Below, piece by piece: positions 16,457 to 25,598 of a stretch of DNA of 64,000 nt. The DNA comes from Eubacterium sp. (lineage in GTDB: Bacteria; Bacillota; Clostridia; Lachnospirales; Lachnospiraceae). The stretch's first letter is position 1, and every line of letters begins with the position of its first letter. Under the pieces are notes generated by a model. That model had not been told where the DNA came from. It saw only the letters and a program-made list of their open reading frames with translations, and did not search any database. The position numbers and the translations under genes were made by a program. The DNA lies in NCBI GenBank assembly GCA_017619835.1, contig JAFZRN010000029.1:62001-126000 (forward strand), read 5' to 3'.

Positions 16457-18181
16457 ATGAAGCTTCGTAACAAGCTGATTCTTCTATTTGTGGTGTGCGT
16501 TATCCTCCCCATCATCGTAACCGACGGTATCGTTATCTATAACGTGTACAGGGTTTATAAGATACAGAGGATACAGGAGGTTCAGAGTGATGCGACTGCG
16601 GTCAAGTACGACCTCATAGATAATCTGGAGTATCCGGCTGCCATCATCAGAAACATTTATAAGAATACCTATATCGAAGACCTTCTGAATAAGCGTTACA
16701 GAAATGCGGTGGAATACTATGATGCCTATACAGATTTCAAGAGAAATTCTCTCTATGAAAGCTGGTTCAGTAACGGTATAGAGACCGTTGAGATCTATGC
16801 CGATAATGATACGATCCTGAACGGCGGCATGTTCTATCGCCTTTCCTCAGTGAAGAATAAGGACTGGTATAAAAGGCTCGGAGACGATGACAATATCGTA
16901 CTTATGTTTGCGCTCGATAATAATGTGACAGATGCCTATGGAACGAGAAAGGTCTATCTGCTTCGAAAGATAAACAGAGGAAAGAATAAGAACTGCGAAA
17001 AGGTTCTTAAGATGGAGATCAACTACAGATTCTTCAAGGATCTCGTTTTAAATGACAGCATCAAGTCGGATATCTACGTCTGCCATGATGACAGACTTAT
17101 AATGTCAAATGTAGTCAGCGCGGGTAATACCGAGGACTATCCTGTCTTTGACAGATCCACAAAATATGATTATAAATACGACATCAAGCTATACGGAGAT
17201 GATTATACGGTTTATGTAAGGAGCCGCGAGAGAAGTCTGTTTGATTATAAAGGCACCCTGATCCCTGCGATCATTTTCCTTATCATAATCAATATCGTGC
17301 TTCCGACCTTCATGATCTACAGGCTGGATATCTCCGTTGCCCGAAGGATATCGAGACTGGATAACGTATTTGAATATGCCAATAACGAAAACCTGAAAGA
17401 GGTTGAGAAGATACAGCATATAGAGGGTAATGATGAGATCACCTCACTCATGATCAATTACAACAAGATGGCCGATCGTCTGAATGAGATGATGCAGACA
17501 GTGTATGTTAACAGGATCAAGGAGCAGGAGATGGATATCGCAAGACAGAATGCCGAGCTTCTTGCCCTGCAGAGCCAGATTAATCCGCACTTCCTTTTTA
17601 ATGCTCTGGAAAGTATAAGGATGCACAGTCTTATAAAGAAGGAAGACGAAACGGCAGAGATGGTTGAGAACCTTGCCCTGATGCAGAGAGCAAATGTGGA
17701 CTGGAGCGCCGACACTGTTGCGATAAACGGAGAGATGGATACGGTCGAGGCTTATCTTAAGCTTCAGAAGTACCGTTTCGGAGACCGTCTTAAATTCAGC
17801 CTGGATATCGCTCCCGAATGTAAGAATATGATGATCCCCAAGCTCTCAATAGTTACCTTCGTTGAAAATGCCATCATCCACGGCATAGAGAACAAGGCCG
17901 AGGCGGGCTGGATCTTTGTAAGAGCCAATCCCGATGAAGACGGTTATATCCTCGAGATAGAAGATACGGGCGTCGGAATGGAAGAGGAAGAAAGAGTTAA
18001 GATGGTTGAGCTTATGAACAATGCCAGCCTTGAGATAATCAAGTCACAGAAGAGTATAGGTGTGGTAAATGCCTGCCTGAGACTTAAGATGATGACAGAT
18101 AATAATGTAAGCTTCGATGTGGAGTCGGAGCCCGGAATAGGAACTACCATTATAATAAGAATAAAAAGAAAAGGGATGTAA
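16457..18181 (+). CDS. YesM-type sensor histidine kinase of the xylan locus
   Basis: A 574-residue membrane kinase. TM1 (about residues 7-30) and TM2 (about 255-278) bracket an extracellular sensor of about 220 residues; a HAMP-like region, a His_kinase domain with the phosphoacceptor His in NPHFLFNALESIRM, and an HATPase domain (VENAIIHGIE, DTGVGM) follow. This is the LytS/YesM architecture that senses sugars or oligosaccharides in carbohydrate loci. The ATG at 16457 is preferred because AAAAGGA precedes it at good spacing, whereas the in-frame ATG at 16409 has none. The partner response regulator starts three bases downstream, followed by the transporter it presumably controls. Confidence 0.9.
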   Translation: MKLRNKLILLFVVCVILPIIVTDGIVIYNVYRVYKIQRIQEVQSDATAVKYDLIDNLEYPAAIIRNIYKNTYIEDLLNKRYRNAVEYYDAYTDFKRNSLYESWFSNGIETVEIYADNDTILNGGMFYRLSSVKNKDWYKRLGDDDNIVLMFALDNNVTDAYGTRKVYLLRKINRGKNKNCEKVLKMEINYRFFKDLVLNDSIKSDIYVCHDDRLIMSNVVSAGNTEDYPVFDRSTKYDYKYDIKLYGDDYTVYVRSRERSLFDYKGTLIPAIIFLIIINIVLPTFMIYRLDISVARRISRLDNVFEYANNENLKEVEKIQHIEGNDEITSLMINYNKMADRLNEMMQTVYVNRIKEQEMDIARQNAELLALQSQINPHFLFNALESIRMHSLIKKEDETAEMVENLALMQRANVDWSADTVAINGEMDTVEAYLKLQKYRFGDRLKFSLDIAPECKNMMIPKLSIVTFVENAIIHGIENKAEAGWIFVRANPDEDGYILEIEDTGVGMEEEERVKMVELMNNASLEIIKSQKSIGVVNACLRLKMMTDNNVSFDVESEPGIGTTIIIRIKRKGM

Positions 18182-18184
18182 AAA

Positions 18185-19768
18185 GTGTTAAGGGTACTTT
18201 TTGTAGATGACGAACCATATATACTTCAGGGACTTCAGGTACTGATCGACTGGGAAAAGGAAAAGTTTGAGATAGCCGGCATGGCATCAAACGGAGTTGA
18301 GGCCATAGAGTTCCTCAAGAAAGAGGAGGTTGACCTTATCATTTCCGATATCAAGATGCCCCTTATGTCCGGAATCGAACTTCTTAAGACGGTTAAGGAA
18401 CAGAAGCTTTCGGATGCTTATTTTGTAATGCTCAGCGGATTCAATGATTTTGAATATGCCAAGGAAGCAATGCACTACGGATGTCTCGATTATCTTCTGA
18501 AACCCGTAAAGAAGGAGGAACTTATCCAGATCCTTCACAAGGTGAGCGAGATGAGCGAGGCCAGCCAGCTTAAGGAAAAACATTATAAGGAGACTGAGAC
18601 CGCATATCTTCAGAGACATCTGATATCTCTTATTGTGGGACGTTATGATGATGTGAACCTGAACTACGTGAAGGAAAACATGAAGCTTTCGGAAGGCGTA
18701 AGATATGTGATCCTCGAGCTTCCCGATATCGAGGAAAATGATGTCTTGGAGGGAAGCCTTATGATGTACAGGCGTGAAATGAACCGGACGGCGGATGCTA
18801 TCCTGGGAGAAGACGGAAGCCATCTTATATATGATGTTTCTCTCAATCACAGCAGATACGATACCGGATTAATATATTGCGACTATATGGCAGCCGAAAA
18901 GGGAATGGACGAGCTGGAATACCTGAAGGATTTTCAGGAACGCCTCGAAGCATCTCTCGGAGAAAAGGTAAGGATAATCTCCGGAAAGAAAGTTGCGGAT
19001 ATATCAGCTATATCAAAGTCCTACAGCTCTGCCTGCATCCTTAAATCACAGGAAGTATTCCATGAGCCGAGACCTATCGTTACCTATGAAAAGGAAATGA
19101 GCATCAATCCGGGTAAGGAGCTTCTGTTTAAGAACTCTCTGGATGAACTGATAAATGCCATCGAGCTTAATGATACGGATCTTATCCATAAATGCGTGGA
19201 TTCCTTCTATGAAGATATAGCTGCTGCCGGACTCAGTGATTCGGTCCAGCTCAATATCAACTATCTTCTGTTCAGACTTATACATATAGCTGTTGAGATG
19301 GACAGCGAGCTGGATCAGGAGGAGGTTCTTCACAGGATAAGCGAGAGCTCATTTGACGAAGGAATAAAACGAGGCAGCAGCAAGCATATCTACAGATTTG
19401 CCTGCGAATATGCCGAATACCTTGCCCAGCTCAGGAAAAATGTGTCCGGCGGTATACTTAAAAAGGTAGAAAACGAGATAAAGGAACATTACAGCGAGAA
19501 TCTGAGTCTTAAGAACTTAAGTAAAAAGTATTATATAAACAGCAGTTACCTTGGAATCCTGTTTAATAAGAAGTACGGAATGTCCTTTAAGGATTACCTT
19601 ACGGATTACAGAGTTAAAGAGGCCGCAAAGCTGCTGATCAACACGGATGAGCGGGTTGTGGACATTGCATCGGTGGTCGGATACAAGAACAGCGACTATT
19701 TTATCCGCCGGTTTATCGATATTATGGGCATGACTCCGTCTCAGTACAGACGTAAAAACAGGGAATGA
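18185..19768 (+). CDS. YesN-type AraC response regulator of the xylan locus
   Basis: A 527-residue protein: receiver domain (acidic pocket VDDE, phospho-acceptor D55 in LIISDIKMP, conserved Lys in LLKPVKK), a long central linker typical of YesN proteins, and a C-terminal double helix-turn-helix AraC domain ending VVGYKNSDYFIRRFIDIMGMTPSQYRRK. The start is GTG with AAAAGGG upstream. It should be phosphorylated by the kinase just upstream and activate sugar transport and hydrolase genes. Two direct repeats upstream of the binding-protein gene (19793-19824) are its likely targets. Confidence 0.93.
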   Translation: MLRVLFVDDEPYILQGLQVLIDWEKEKFEIAGMASNGVEAIEFLKKEEVDLIISDIKMPLMSGIELLKTVKEQKLSDAYFVMLSGFNDFEYAKEAMHYGCLDYLLKPVKKEELIQILHKVSEMSEASQLKEKHYKETETAYLQRHLISLIVGRYDDVNLNYVKENMKLSEGVRYVILELPDIEENDVLEGSLMMYRREMNRTADAILGEDGSHLIYDVSLNHSRYDTGLIYCDYMAAEKGMDELEYLKDFQERLEASLGEKVRIISGKKVADISAISKSYSSACILKSQEVFHEPRPIVTYEKEMSINPGKELLFKNSLDELINAIELNDTDLIHKCVDSFYEDIAAAGLSDSVQLNINYLLFRLIHIAVEMDSELDQEEVLHRISESSFDEGIKRGSSKHIYRFACEYAEYLAQLRKNVSGGILKKVENEIKEHYSENLSLKNLSKKYYINSSYLGILFNKKYGMSFKDYLTDYRVKEAAKLLINTDERVVDIASVVGYKNSDYFIRRFIDIMGMTPSQYRRKNRE

Positions 19769-19792
19769 TGCTGTTATGATGTTTTTTAAGAA

Positions 19793-19851
19793 TTTGTAGG
19801 GGTAATTATAAGAGTTTGTAGGGGGAAAAAGAGAAAAAATAGCGATATAAT
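19793..19851 (+). promoter_or_regulatory. Activator-type promoter with two direct repeats for the AraC regulator
   Basis: TTTGTAGGGG occurs at 19793-19802 and 19815-19824, 22 bases apart (two helical turns), directly upstream of TATAAT (19846-19851). The position for a -35 box (19823-19828) has no recognisable TTGACA and is touched by the second repeat. A weak -35 overlapped by direct repeats is the usual layout for an AraC-type activator working next to RNA polymerase. Binding by the adjacent YesN-type protein is inferred. Confidence 0.6.
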
Positions 19852-19914
19852 GGAGGTACTTTAATTTACTCTTTTAAGAGTGCATACTATATTAAAATTT
19901 TAAGGAGGTTAAGT

Positions 19915-21669
19915 ATGAGATTAAAGGCAAAGAAGCTGGGAGCTCTTGTCCTCACTGGAGCAATGATGATGGCAATGCTCTCGGGATGTGGGGGCGCAGC
20001 TGACACATCCAGCACAAGTGATTCGGCTGATACAACAGCCAGCAGTTCTGACGACACCAGCGCTCAGACAGACGTAGCTGAGGATACATCTGATGATTCT
20101 TCAGCATCTAGTGGCGAGGTTAAGGAATTTGATATGTTCATAGCCATGCCTGGTACAGAGATCAATGATGACAATGAGATTCAGCAGATTATCGCTGAGA
20201 AGACCGGTGTTAAGGTTAAGGAAACTTGGCTTACAGGTCAGACAGACGCAGAAGCAGTTGGTACTATCATCGCAGGTGGTGAGTATCCTGACTTCATCAA
20301 CGGTGGAGAGGCTATGATGCAGCTCTATGATAATGATGTTCTTGTAGCTTGGGATGATTATCTTGATAACTATCCTAACCTTAAGGCATTCTACACAGAC
20401 GAAGAGTGGGATAGCTTCCGTATGGACGACGGAAAGATCTACTGGATGAACGTATTCGGAAATACACTTGGCGAGTCCAAGGCTACAACTCATAATGATG
20501 AGGCATTCTGGGTACAGGCTAAGGTTCTTGAGTGGGATAACTATCCGAAGCTTGAGACACTTGATGATTACTTTGATCTCCTTGAGAGATATTATGCAGA
20601 GCATCCGACACTTGAAGACGGAACTCCTGTTATTCCTTACACAATGCTTTGTGAGGACTGGAGATACTTCTGTCTTGAGAATGCTCCTGAGTTCCTTGAT
20701 GGATATCCTAATGATGGTTCTGTAATCGTTGATAAGGAAAACCTCAAGATCGTTGACTACAATACAACTCCTACAGCTGAGATGTATTTCAAGAAGCTCA
20801 ACGAAGAGTACAACAAGGGCATCATCGATGCTGAATTTGGTACACAGACATATGATGAGTATATTGCTAAGCTTTCTACTGGTGCTGTACTTGGTATGTG
20901 CGATCAGAACTGGGATTTCAACTATACTATTACTGACGTATTCAAGCAGTCCGGTCTTGATAAGGAAGGCTGCAGCTACATTCCTTTCGGTCTTACAGCT
21001 AAGCCCGGTATGGAAAACAGATGGCATACATATGATGATACACTTAACATGTCAAGTGGTGTAGCTATCACAACAGATTGTGATGATATCGAAGCTGCAT
21101 TCCAGTTCCTTGATGACCTCTGCACACAGGAGATCAGAGATCTCAGATTCTGGGGTGTTGAGGGTGTTGATTACGAAGTTGATGATGATGGACTTTTCTA
21201 TCGTACAGACGAGATGAGAGCTAACTGGGCAGATCCTACATATAAGGCATCACACATCTGTCAGTACAGCTACATGCCTCAGTATCATGGAACATCTGAG
21301 GATGGAAAGAACGCTAATAAGCCTGAAGAGCAGACATCTGAGTTCTTTACTACTCTTCCTGAGCCTGTAATTAAGGTATTCGAGGCTTATGGTGCTACAA
21401 CATATCCTGACCTTCTTGGTTCAGTAGTAGAGCCTAATGCTCCTTGGTTCCCGATGTATTCATATTCAAACAACATGACAACAGATACACCTGGTGGTGT
21501 TGCATGGGTTAAGATGGGCGAGACAAAGCATGAGTGGCTGCCTAAGGTAGTTATGTCATCTAACTTTGACTCAACCTGGAAAGAGTATATGGATGCTTAC
21601 AATGCTTGCAATCCTCAGGACTTCCTTGATGAGATGCAGACAGAGCTTGAAAGAAGAGCTGGCAAGTAA
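19915..21669 (+). CDS. Xylo-oligosaccharide ABC transporter, solute-binding lipoprotein
   Basis: A 584-residue lipoprotein with a type II signal peptide (lipobox LSGC, Cys25) and an acidic Ser/Thr/Asp-rich linker (about residues 27-68) that spaces the binding domain from the membrane. The body is an extended family 1-type solute-binding protein of the LplA/YtcQ kind paired with YesM/YesN systems. Its codon use leans to T-ending codons and the AAGGAGG site is strong, both signs of high expression. The two permeases follow after a stem-loop. No ATPase gene is present; such importers commonly borrow a shared MsmX-type ATPase encoded elsewhere. The ligand is inferred from the surrounding xylanolytic enzymes. 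Confidence 0.9.
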   Translation: MRLKAKKLGALVLTGAMMMAMLSGCGGAADTSSTSDSADTTASSSDDTSAQTDVAEDTSDDSSASSGEVKEFDMFIAMPGTEINDDNEIQQIIAEKTGVKVKETWLTGQTDAEAVGTIIAGGEYPDFINGGEAMMQLYDNDVLVAWDDYLDNYPNLKAFYTDEEWDSFRMDDGKIYWMNVFGNTLGESKATTHNDEAFWVQAKVLEWDNYPKLETLDDYFDLLERYYAEHPTLEDGTPVIPYTMLCEDWRYFCLENAPEFLDGYPNDGSVIVDKENLKIVDYNTTPTAEMYFKKLNEEYNKGIIDAEFGTQTYDEYIAKLSTGAVLGMCDQNWDFNYTITDVFKQSGLDKEGCSYIPFGLTAKPGMENRWHTYDDTLNMSSGVAITTDCDDIEAAFQFLDDLCTQEIRDLRFWGVEGVDYEVDDDGLFYRTDEMRANWADPTYKASHICQYSYMPQYHGTSEDGKNANKPEEQTSEFFTTLPEPVIKVFEAYGATTYPDLLGSVVEPNAPWFPMYSYSNNMTTDTPGGVAWVKMGETKHEWLPKVVMSSNFDSTWKEYMDAYNACNPQDFLDEMQTELERRAGK

Positions 21670-21689
21670 TTAATCTGAAATACTAATAG

Positions 21690-21730
21690 AAAGGGATGCA
21701 GTCATAGAAATATGGCTGCTCCCCTTTTAT
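21690..21730 (+). terminator. Stem-loop between binding-protein and permease genes
   Basis: AAAGGG (21690-21695) with CCCTTT (21122+600, that is 21722-21727) and GCAGTCATA (21698-21706) with TATGGCTGC (21711-21719) form a long stem around a GAAA loop, with a two-base mismatch in the middle and TTTTAT at the end. Such elements let the binding protein be made in excess of the permeases, by partial termination or by protecting the upstream message. Confidence 0.7.
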
Positions 21731-21748
21731 AACCAGGAGTATATAGTT

Positions 21749-22696
21749 ATGAGTAGAGTAAAAGCTGAAAAAGTTAATCCGCCAAAGGTAAAATTTTCGG
21801 TTAAAGAGGTTAAAAGACAGTGGCCGCTTCTTGCATGGTCCCTGGTATTCTTTTTGTATGGGGTAATTTTTCATTATCTTCCGCTTGCCGGATGGATGAT
21901 GGCATTTCAGAATTACAAGCCTAAGACCGGTATTTTCCATTCCAAATGGATTGGACTTACAAAATTTAAATTCCTTTTCTCTGATAAGAATTTTATTCTT
22001 GATATCAGAAACACACTTGCAATGGGAGTCCTGAACCTGATCGCGACATTTTTCATGGCTATCCTTTTTGCAATTCTCTTAAATGAAATTCAGACCAGAA
22101 TCAGTAAGAAGGCTATTCAGACAATTTCTTATCTTCCGCATTTCCTGTCATGGATCATCGTTACAGGAATCCTGCATGATGCTCTTTCTTCATCTGGTAT
22201 CGTAAATGAACTCCTTGTTAACCTTCACATTATTGACAGAGGAATCAATTTCTTCGCAGAACCCAAGTATTTCTGGGGCATAGTTGCATTTGCAAATGTA
22301 TGGAAGGAGACAGGTTGGAACGCGATCATATATCTTGCGGCTATTACTTCTATTGATCCTAATCTGTATGAAGCAGCTGAGATCGATGGTGCCGGAAGAT
22401 GGGGTAAGATACGACATATCACGCTTCCTTCACTCAGACCTACAATAATGATACTTCTTCTTATTAATATCGGTAACGTTCTTAATGCCGGTTTCGAAGT
22501 ACAGTACATTCTCGGAAATGGTCTGGTAAAGAAAGTTTCAGAGACTATAGATATTTACACACTGACATGGGGTATTAGTCAGAACGACTATGCTCTTGGT
22601 ACTGCTGCCGGTATATTCAGAAGTGCGGTTTCCATCGTGCTTATTCTGCTCGCCAACTATCTGGCGCGTAAGACCGGTGACGACAAATTATTCTAA
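21749..22696 (+). CDS. Xylo-oligosaccharide ABC transporter permease (LplB-type)
   Basis: A 315-residue inner-membrane permease of the LplB/YteP class with about six membrane helices and the EAA loop EAAEIDGAGRWGKIRHITLPS (about residues 211-231) that contacts the ATPase. It is the first of the two permeases behind the binding-protein gene. The 26-residue basic N-terminus before TM1 is normal for the class. It would form a heterodimer with the next gene's product. Confidence 0.92.
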   Translation: MSRVKAEKVNPPKVKFSVKEVKRQWPLLAWSLVFFLYGVIFHYLPLAGWMMAFQNYKPKTGIFHSKWIGLTKFKFLFSDKNFILDIRNTLAMGVLNLIATFFMAILFAILLNEIQTRISKKAIQTISYLPHFLSWIIVTGILHDALSSSGIVNELLVNLHIIDRGINFFAEPKYFWGIVAFANVWKETGWNAIIYLAAITSIDPNLYEAAEIDGAGRWGKIRHITLPSLRPTIMILLLINIGNVLNAGFEVQYILGNGLVKKVSETIDIYTLTWGISQNDYALGTAAGIFRSAVSIVLILLANYLARKTGDDKLF

Positions 22697-22708
22697 GGAG
22701 GTAAAGTT

Positions 22709-23668
22709 ATGTCAGAAGAATTTAACGATGCTGAATTAGATTATTTGGATCAGGAAGACAGGTTCCTTCCCGCTCCGAAGCCGGTAAAGTACAAGAAATC
22801 AATACCCGATCATATATTTGTTGTATGTAACTGGATATTTATGATCTGTTTCGTAGTTATTACGATCTATCCTATCCTCAATACACTCGCTATATCATTT
22901 AATGATGGTATCGATGCTGTAAGAGGAGGAATTCATATTTTCCCGAGAAAGTTCTCGCTTAACAACTACAGCGTTGTGTTTAAACAGCAGAACCTGAAAA
23001 CAGGCCTTTTCATCTCGGTTATGAGAACAGTTATCGGAACAGCACTCGGTGTTGTTGCAAATGCTATTCTTGCTTTCCTTGTAAGTAGAAAGAGATTCCT
23101 TCTCAAAAAACCTCTTACGGTTTTCTGGGTAATAACAATGTATGTAAACGGTGGTATGATCCCCGTACTTATCCTGTTCAAGAATCTTAAACTTACAGGA
23201 ACATTCTGGGTATATGTTATCCCGGGTATGCTTGCTGCATTTAACATGCTCGTTATGAGAACCTTCATGGAGGGAATCCCTGATTCACTTGAAGAAGCTG
23301 CTCAGATCGACGGTGCAAGCTATGGAACAATATTTATAAAAGTTCTTTCACCTCTGTGTAAGCCCATGTACGCTACCATAGCTCTTTTCATTGCTGTAGG
23401 TCAGTGGAATTCATGGTTTGATACAATGCTTTATAACAGAATTTCAAAGCAGTACACAACGCTTCAGTACGAGCTTATGAAGCTGCTTGCATCTGTATCA
23501 TCACAGTCAAGTAAGACAGACCCTAACTCAACAGAGGGCGCAAATCTTACTCCTGTAGCAGTTCGTTCTGCTGCAACAATTGTAACAATGGCACCTATAG
23601 TATGCTTATACCCGTTCCTTCAGAGATATTTCGTTACGGGACTTACAATCGGTGGTGTTAAGGAATAA
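22709..23668 (+). CDS. Xylo-oligosaccharide ABC transporter permease (YtcP-type)
   Basis: A 319-residue permease of the YtcP/AraQ-related class, with six membrane helices and the EAA loop EAAQIDGASYGTIFIKVLSP. Its N-terminal 30 residues are soluble and acidic. AAGGAGG sits before the ATG. Its stop codon overlaps the start of the GH8 gene by one base, so uptake and oligomer breakdown are translationally coupled. Confidence 0.92.
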   Translation: MSEEFNDAELDYLDQEDRFLPAPKPVKYKKSIPDHIFVVCNWIFMICFVVITIYPILNTLAISFNDGIDAVRGGIHIFPRKFSLNNYSVVFKQQNLKTGLFISVMRTVIGTALGVVANAILAFLVSRKRFLLKKPLTVFWVITMYVNGGMIPVLILFKNLKLTGTFWVYVIPGMLAAFNMLVMRTFMEGIPDSLEEAAQIDGASYGTIFIKVLSPLCKPMYATIALFIAVGQWNSWFDTMLYNRISKQYTTLQYELMKLLASVSSQSSKTDPNSTEGANLTPVAVRSAATIVTMAPIVCLYPFLQRYFVTGLTIGGVKE

Positions 23669-24792
23669 TGTTTAAAAACTATTTTGAAAAATTTGGTGTA
23701 TCCCGTGAAGACGCCGCTAAAAGATGTCAGGAGATCTTTGATACGATCTTCTATGGATCTGATGATGAAAAGTTTTATCATACAGCAGGCGACGACATGG
23801 GATACATGGAAGATACAGGCAATCATGATGCACGTACGGAAGGCATGTCCTATGGCATGATGATGTGTGTCCAGATGGATCGCAGGGAAGAATTCGACCG
23901 TCTCTGGAAATGGTCCAAAACATATATGTTTATGGATAAGGGACCTAATGCTGGATATTTTGCATGGTCCTGCAGAACAAACGGAAAGAAGAATTCCTTC
24001 GGTGCTGCGCCTGATGGTGAAGAGTTCTTCGTTCTCGACCTCATTTTCGCAGGAAACAGATGGGGAAACGGAGAAGGAATCTTCAATTATCATGAGGAGG
24101 CAAAAAAGCTTCTTCATACAATGATCAATAAAGGTTATGACGGCTCCAAAGGACGTGCAATGTTCGATAGGGAGACCGCATATATCAAGTTTGTAGCAGA
24201 AGAGGACTTTAGTGATCCTTCATATCATCTTCCTCATTTTTATGAGCTCTATGCTCAGGTTGCCGAGGGAGAAGATAAGGAATTCTGTAAGAGAGCGGCG
24301 GCTGCCAGCAGAGAATACTGGAAGAAAGCCTGTCATCCCGTTACCGGTTTTTCCGCGGAGTATGCCGAATATGACGGAACACCGCACCATGGAGACCTTC
24401 ATAAGTTTTTCGGAAGACATGACTGGTTCTACAGTGATGCTTACAGAACTATCCTGAACATTGCTCTTGACAGTATCTGGTTTGGATTATCAGACTGGGC
24501 AAAACAGGAGGGTGAAAGATACATTGCCTTCTTCGAGAGACCTGAAAATGCCGATGACTGGGATCACATCTATGAATTAGATGGAACAAAGCTCAGTGAA
24601 AAAGCACTTCATCCCGTAGCGATGATAGCTACGAATGCCTGCACAGGCGCGCTGGTGGAGAATAAGGACTCCGACAGATGGGTTAAAAAATTCCTCGACA
24701 CTCCTCTTCGTATGGGAGACAGAAGATATTATGATAATTGTCTTTATTTCTTCTCCTATATGCTGCTAAGTGGTAATTACAAAATATATTAG
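23668..24792 (+). CDS. GH8 reducing-end xylose-releasing exo-oligoxylanase
   Basis: A 374-residue cytoplasmic enzyme with no signal peptide, matching the GH8 Rex type: general acid E58 in ARTEGMSYGMMM, D116 in AAPDGEEFF and the FGRHDWFYSDAYRT segment. Rex enzymes remove one xylose from the reducing end of xylo-oligomers of three or more units. Being the first enzyme after the importer, it would act on incoming oligomers. The start overlaps the permease stop (TAATG). Confidence 0.92.
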   Translation: MFKNYFEKFGVSREDAAKRCQEIFDTIFYGSDDEKFYHTAGDDMGYMEDTGNHDARTEGMSYGMMMCVQMDRREEFDRLWKWSKTYMFMDKGPNAGYFAWSCRTNGKKNSFGAAPDGEEFFVLDLIFAGNRWGNGEGIFNYHEEAKKLLHTMINKGYDGSKGRAMFDRETAYIKFVAEEDFSDPSYHLPHFYELYAQVAEGEDKEFCKRAAAASREYWKKACHPVTGFSAEYAEYDGTPHHGDLHKFFGRHDWFYSDAYRTILNIALDSIWFGLSDWAKQEGERYIAFFERPENADDWDHIYELDGTKLSEKALHPVAMIATNACTGALVENKDSDRWVKKFLDTPLRMGDRRYYDNCLYFFSYMLLSGNYKIY

Positions 24793-24827
24793 AACATTCT
24801 AGTGAAGGTTTGAGGATATATAGGTAT

Positions 24828-25598
24828 ATGAGCTTAATTAGTTACGACAGTGATTTTATGGGGATTATAAGCAGAATAGCGGACCTTGCCTGGTTAAACA
24901 TTCTGTGTTTTATCTTCTGTATTCCAATTGTAACATCGGGAGCTGCCGTGACTGCCAAGTACTATACCGCCATGAAACTAGAAAAGGGAGAGGCTCCGGG
25001 TGTAACCAGAGCCTTTTTCCATTCTTTTAAGCAGAATTTTATCCAGGATCTTAAGATCACGCTGATCCTGGTTCTTGTATATGCTTTCTTCGCAGTTGAC
25101 TGGTATCTTGTATACAAGTCAGATTCCATGGGATATCTCGTCATCGGAATGCTGGGAATATTCACACTTATGGTGGGAATGACCACATTCTGCATCTTCC
25201 CCCTTATTGCAAGATTCGAAATGAAGACTATCGAAGCATTTAGAAATGCACTCGTATTCGGAGTGGCACATTTTCCGAGAGTGCTTCTGGGTGTTTTTCT
25301 TGCGGTGATCCCGTATTTTATCGGCATATGGTATTACAAGTGGGCATGGCTGATATGGCTCTTTATATATTGTATGGCGCTATATTATAATGCCAGATTC
25401 TTCATAAAGAAGTTTGATAAGCTTGAGGAACAGGCGTTCGGTCCGAAGGAGGAAATCCTTACTCCCGAGCAGAAGGCTAACATGGAGGGCGGATACGAGG
25501 AACTGAAGCCTCTGAGATTCGATAAACCAGTAGAAGAGACCGAAGAGACTGTTGAAGAAACCAAAGAAGAGATATCCGGGGAGGCTGAAGAAGAATGA
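24828..25598 (+). CDS. YesL family (DUF624) membrane protein
   Basis: A 256-residue membrane protein of the YesL/DUF624 family, typically found next to YesM/YesN and sugar transporters. Five or six hydrophobic segments lie between residues 15 and 190, and the last 40 residues are strongly acidic (EETEETVEETKEE). The ATG at 24828 gives the family start MSLISYDSDFM; a TTG at 24810 is also open. The function is unknown, though co-occurrence suggests help in sensing or transport. Its end overlaps the next gene by four bases. Confidence 0.85.
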   Translation: MSLISYDSDFMGIISRIADLAWLNILCFIFCIPIVTSGAAVTAKYYTAMKLEKGEAPGVTRAFFHSFKQNFIQDLKITLILVLVYAFFAVDWYLVYKSDSMGYLVIGMLGIFTLMVGMTTFCIFPLIARFEMKTIEAFRNALVFGVAHFPRVLLGVFLAVIPYFIGIWYYKWAWLIWLFIYCMALYYNARFFIKKFDKLEEQAFGPKEEILTPEQKANMEGGYEELKPLRFDKPVEETEETVEETKEEISGEAEEE

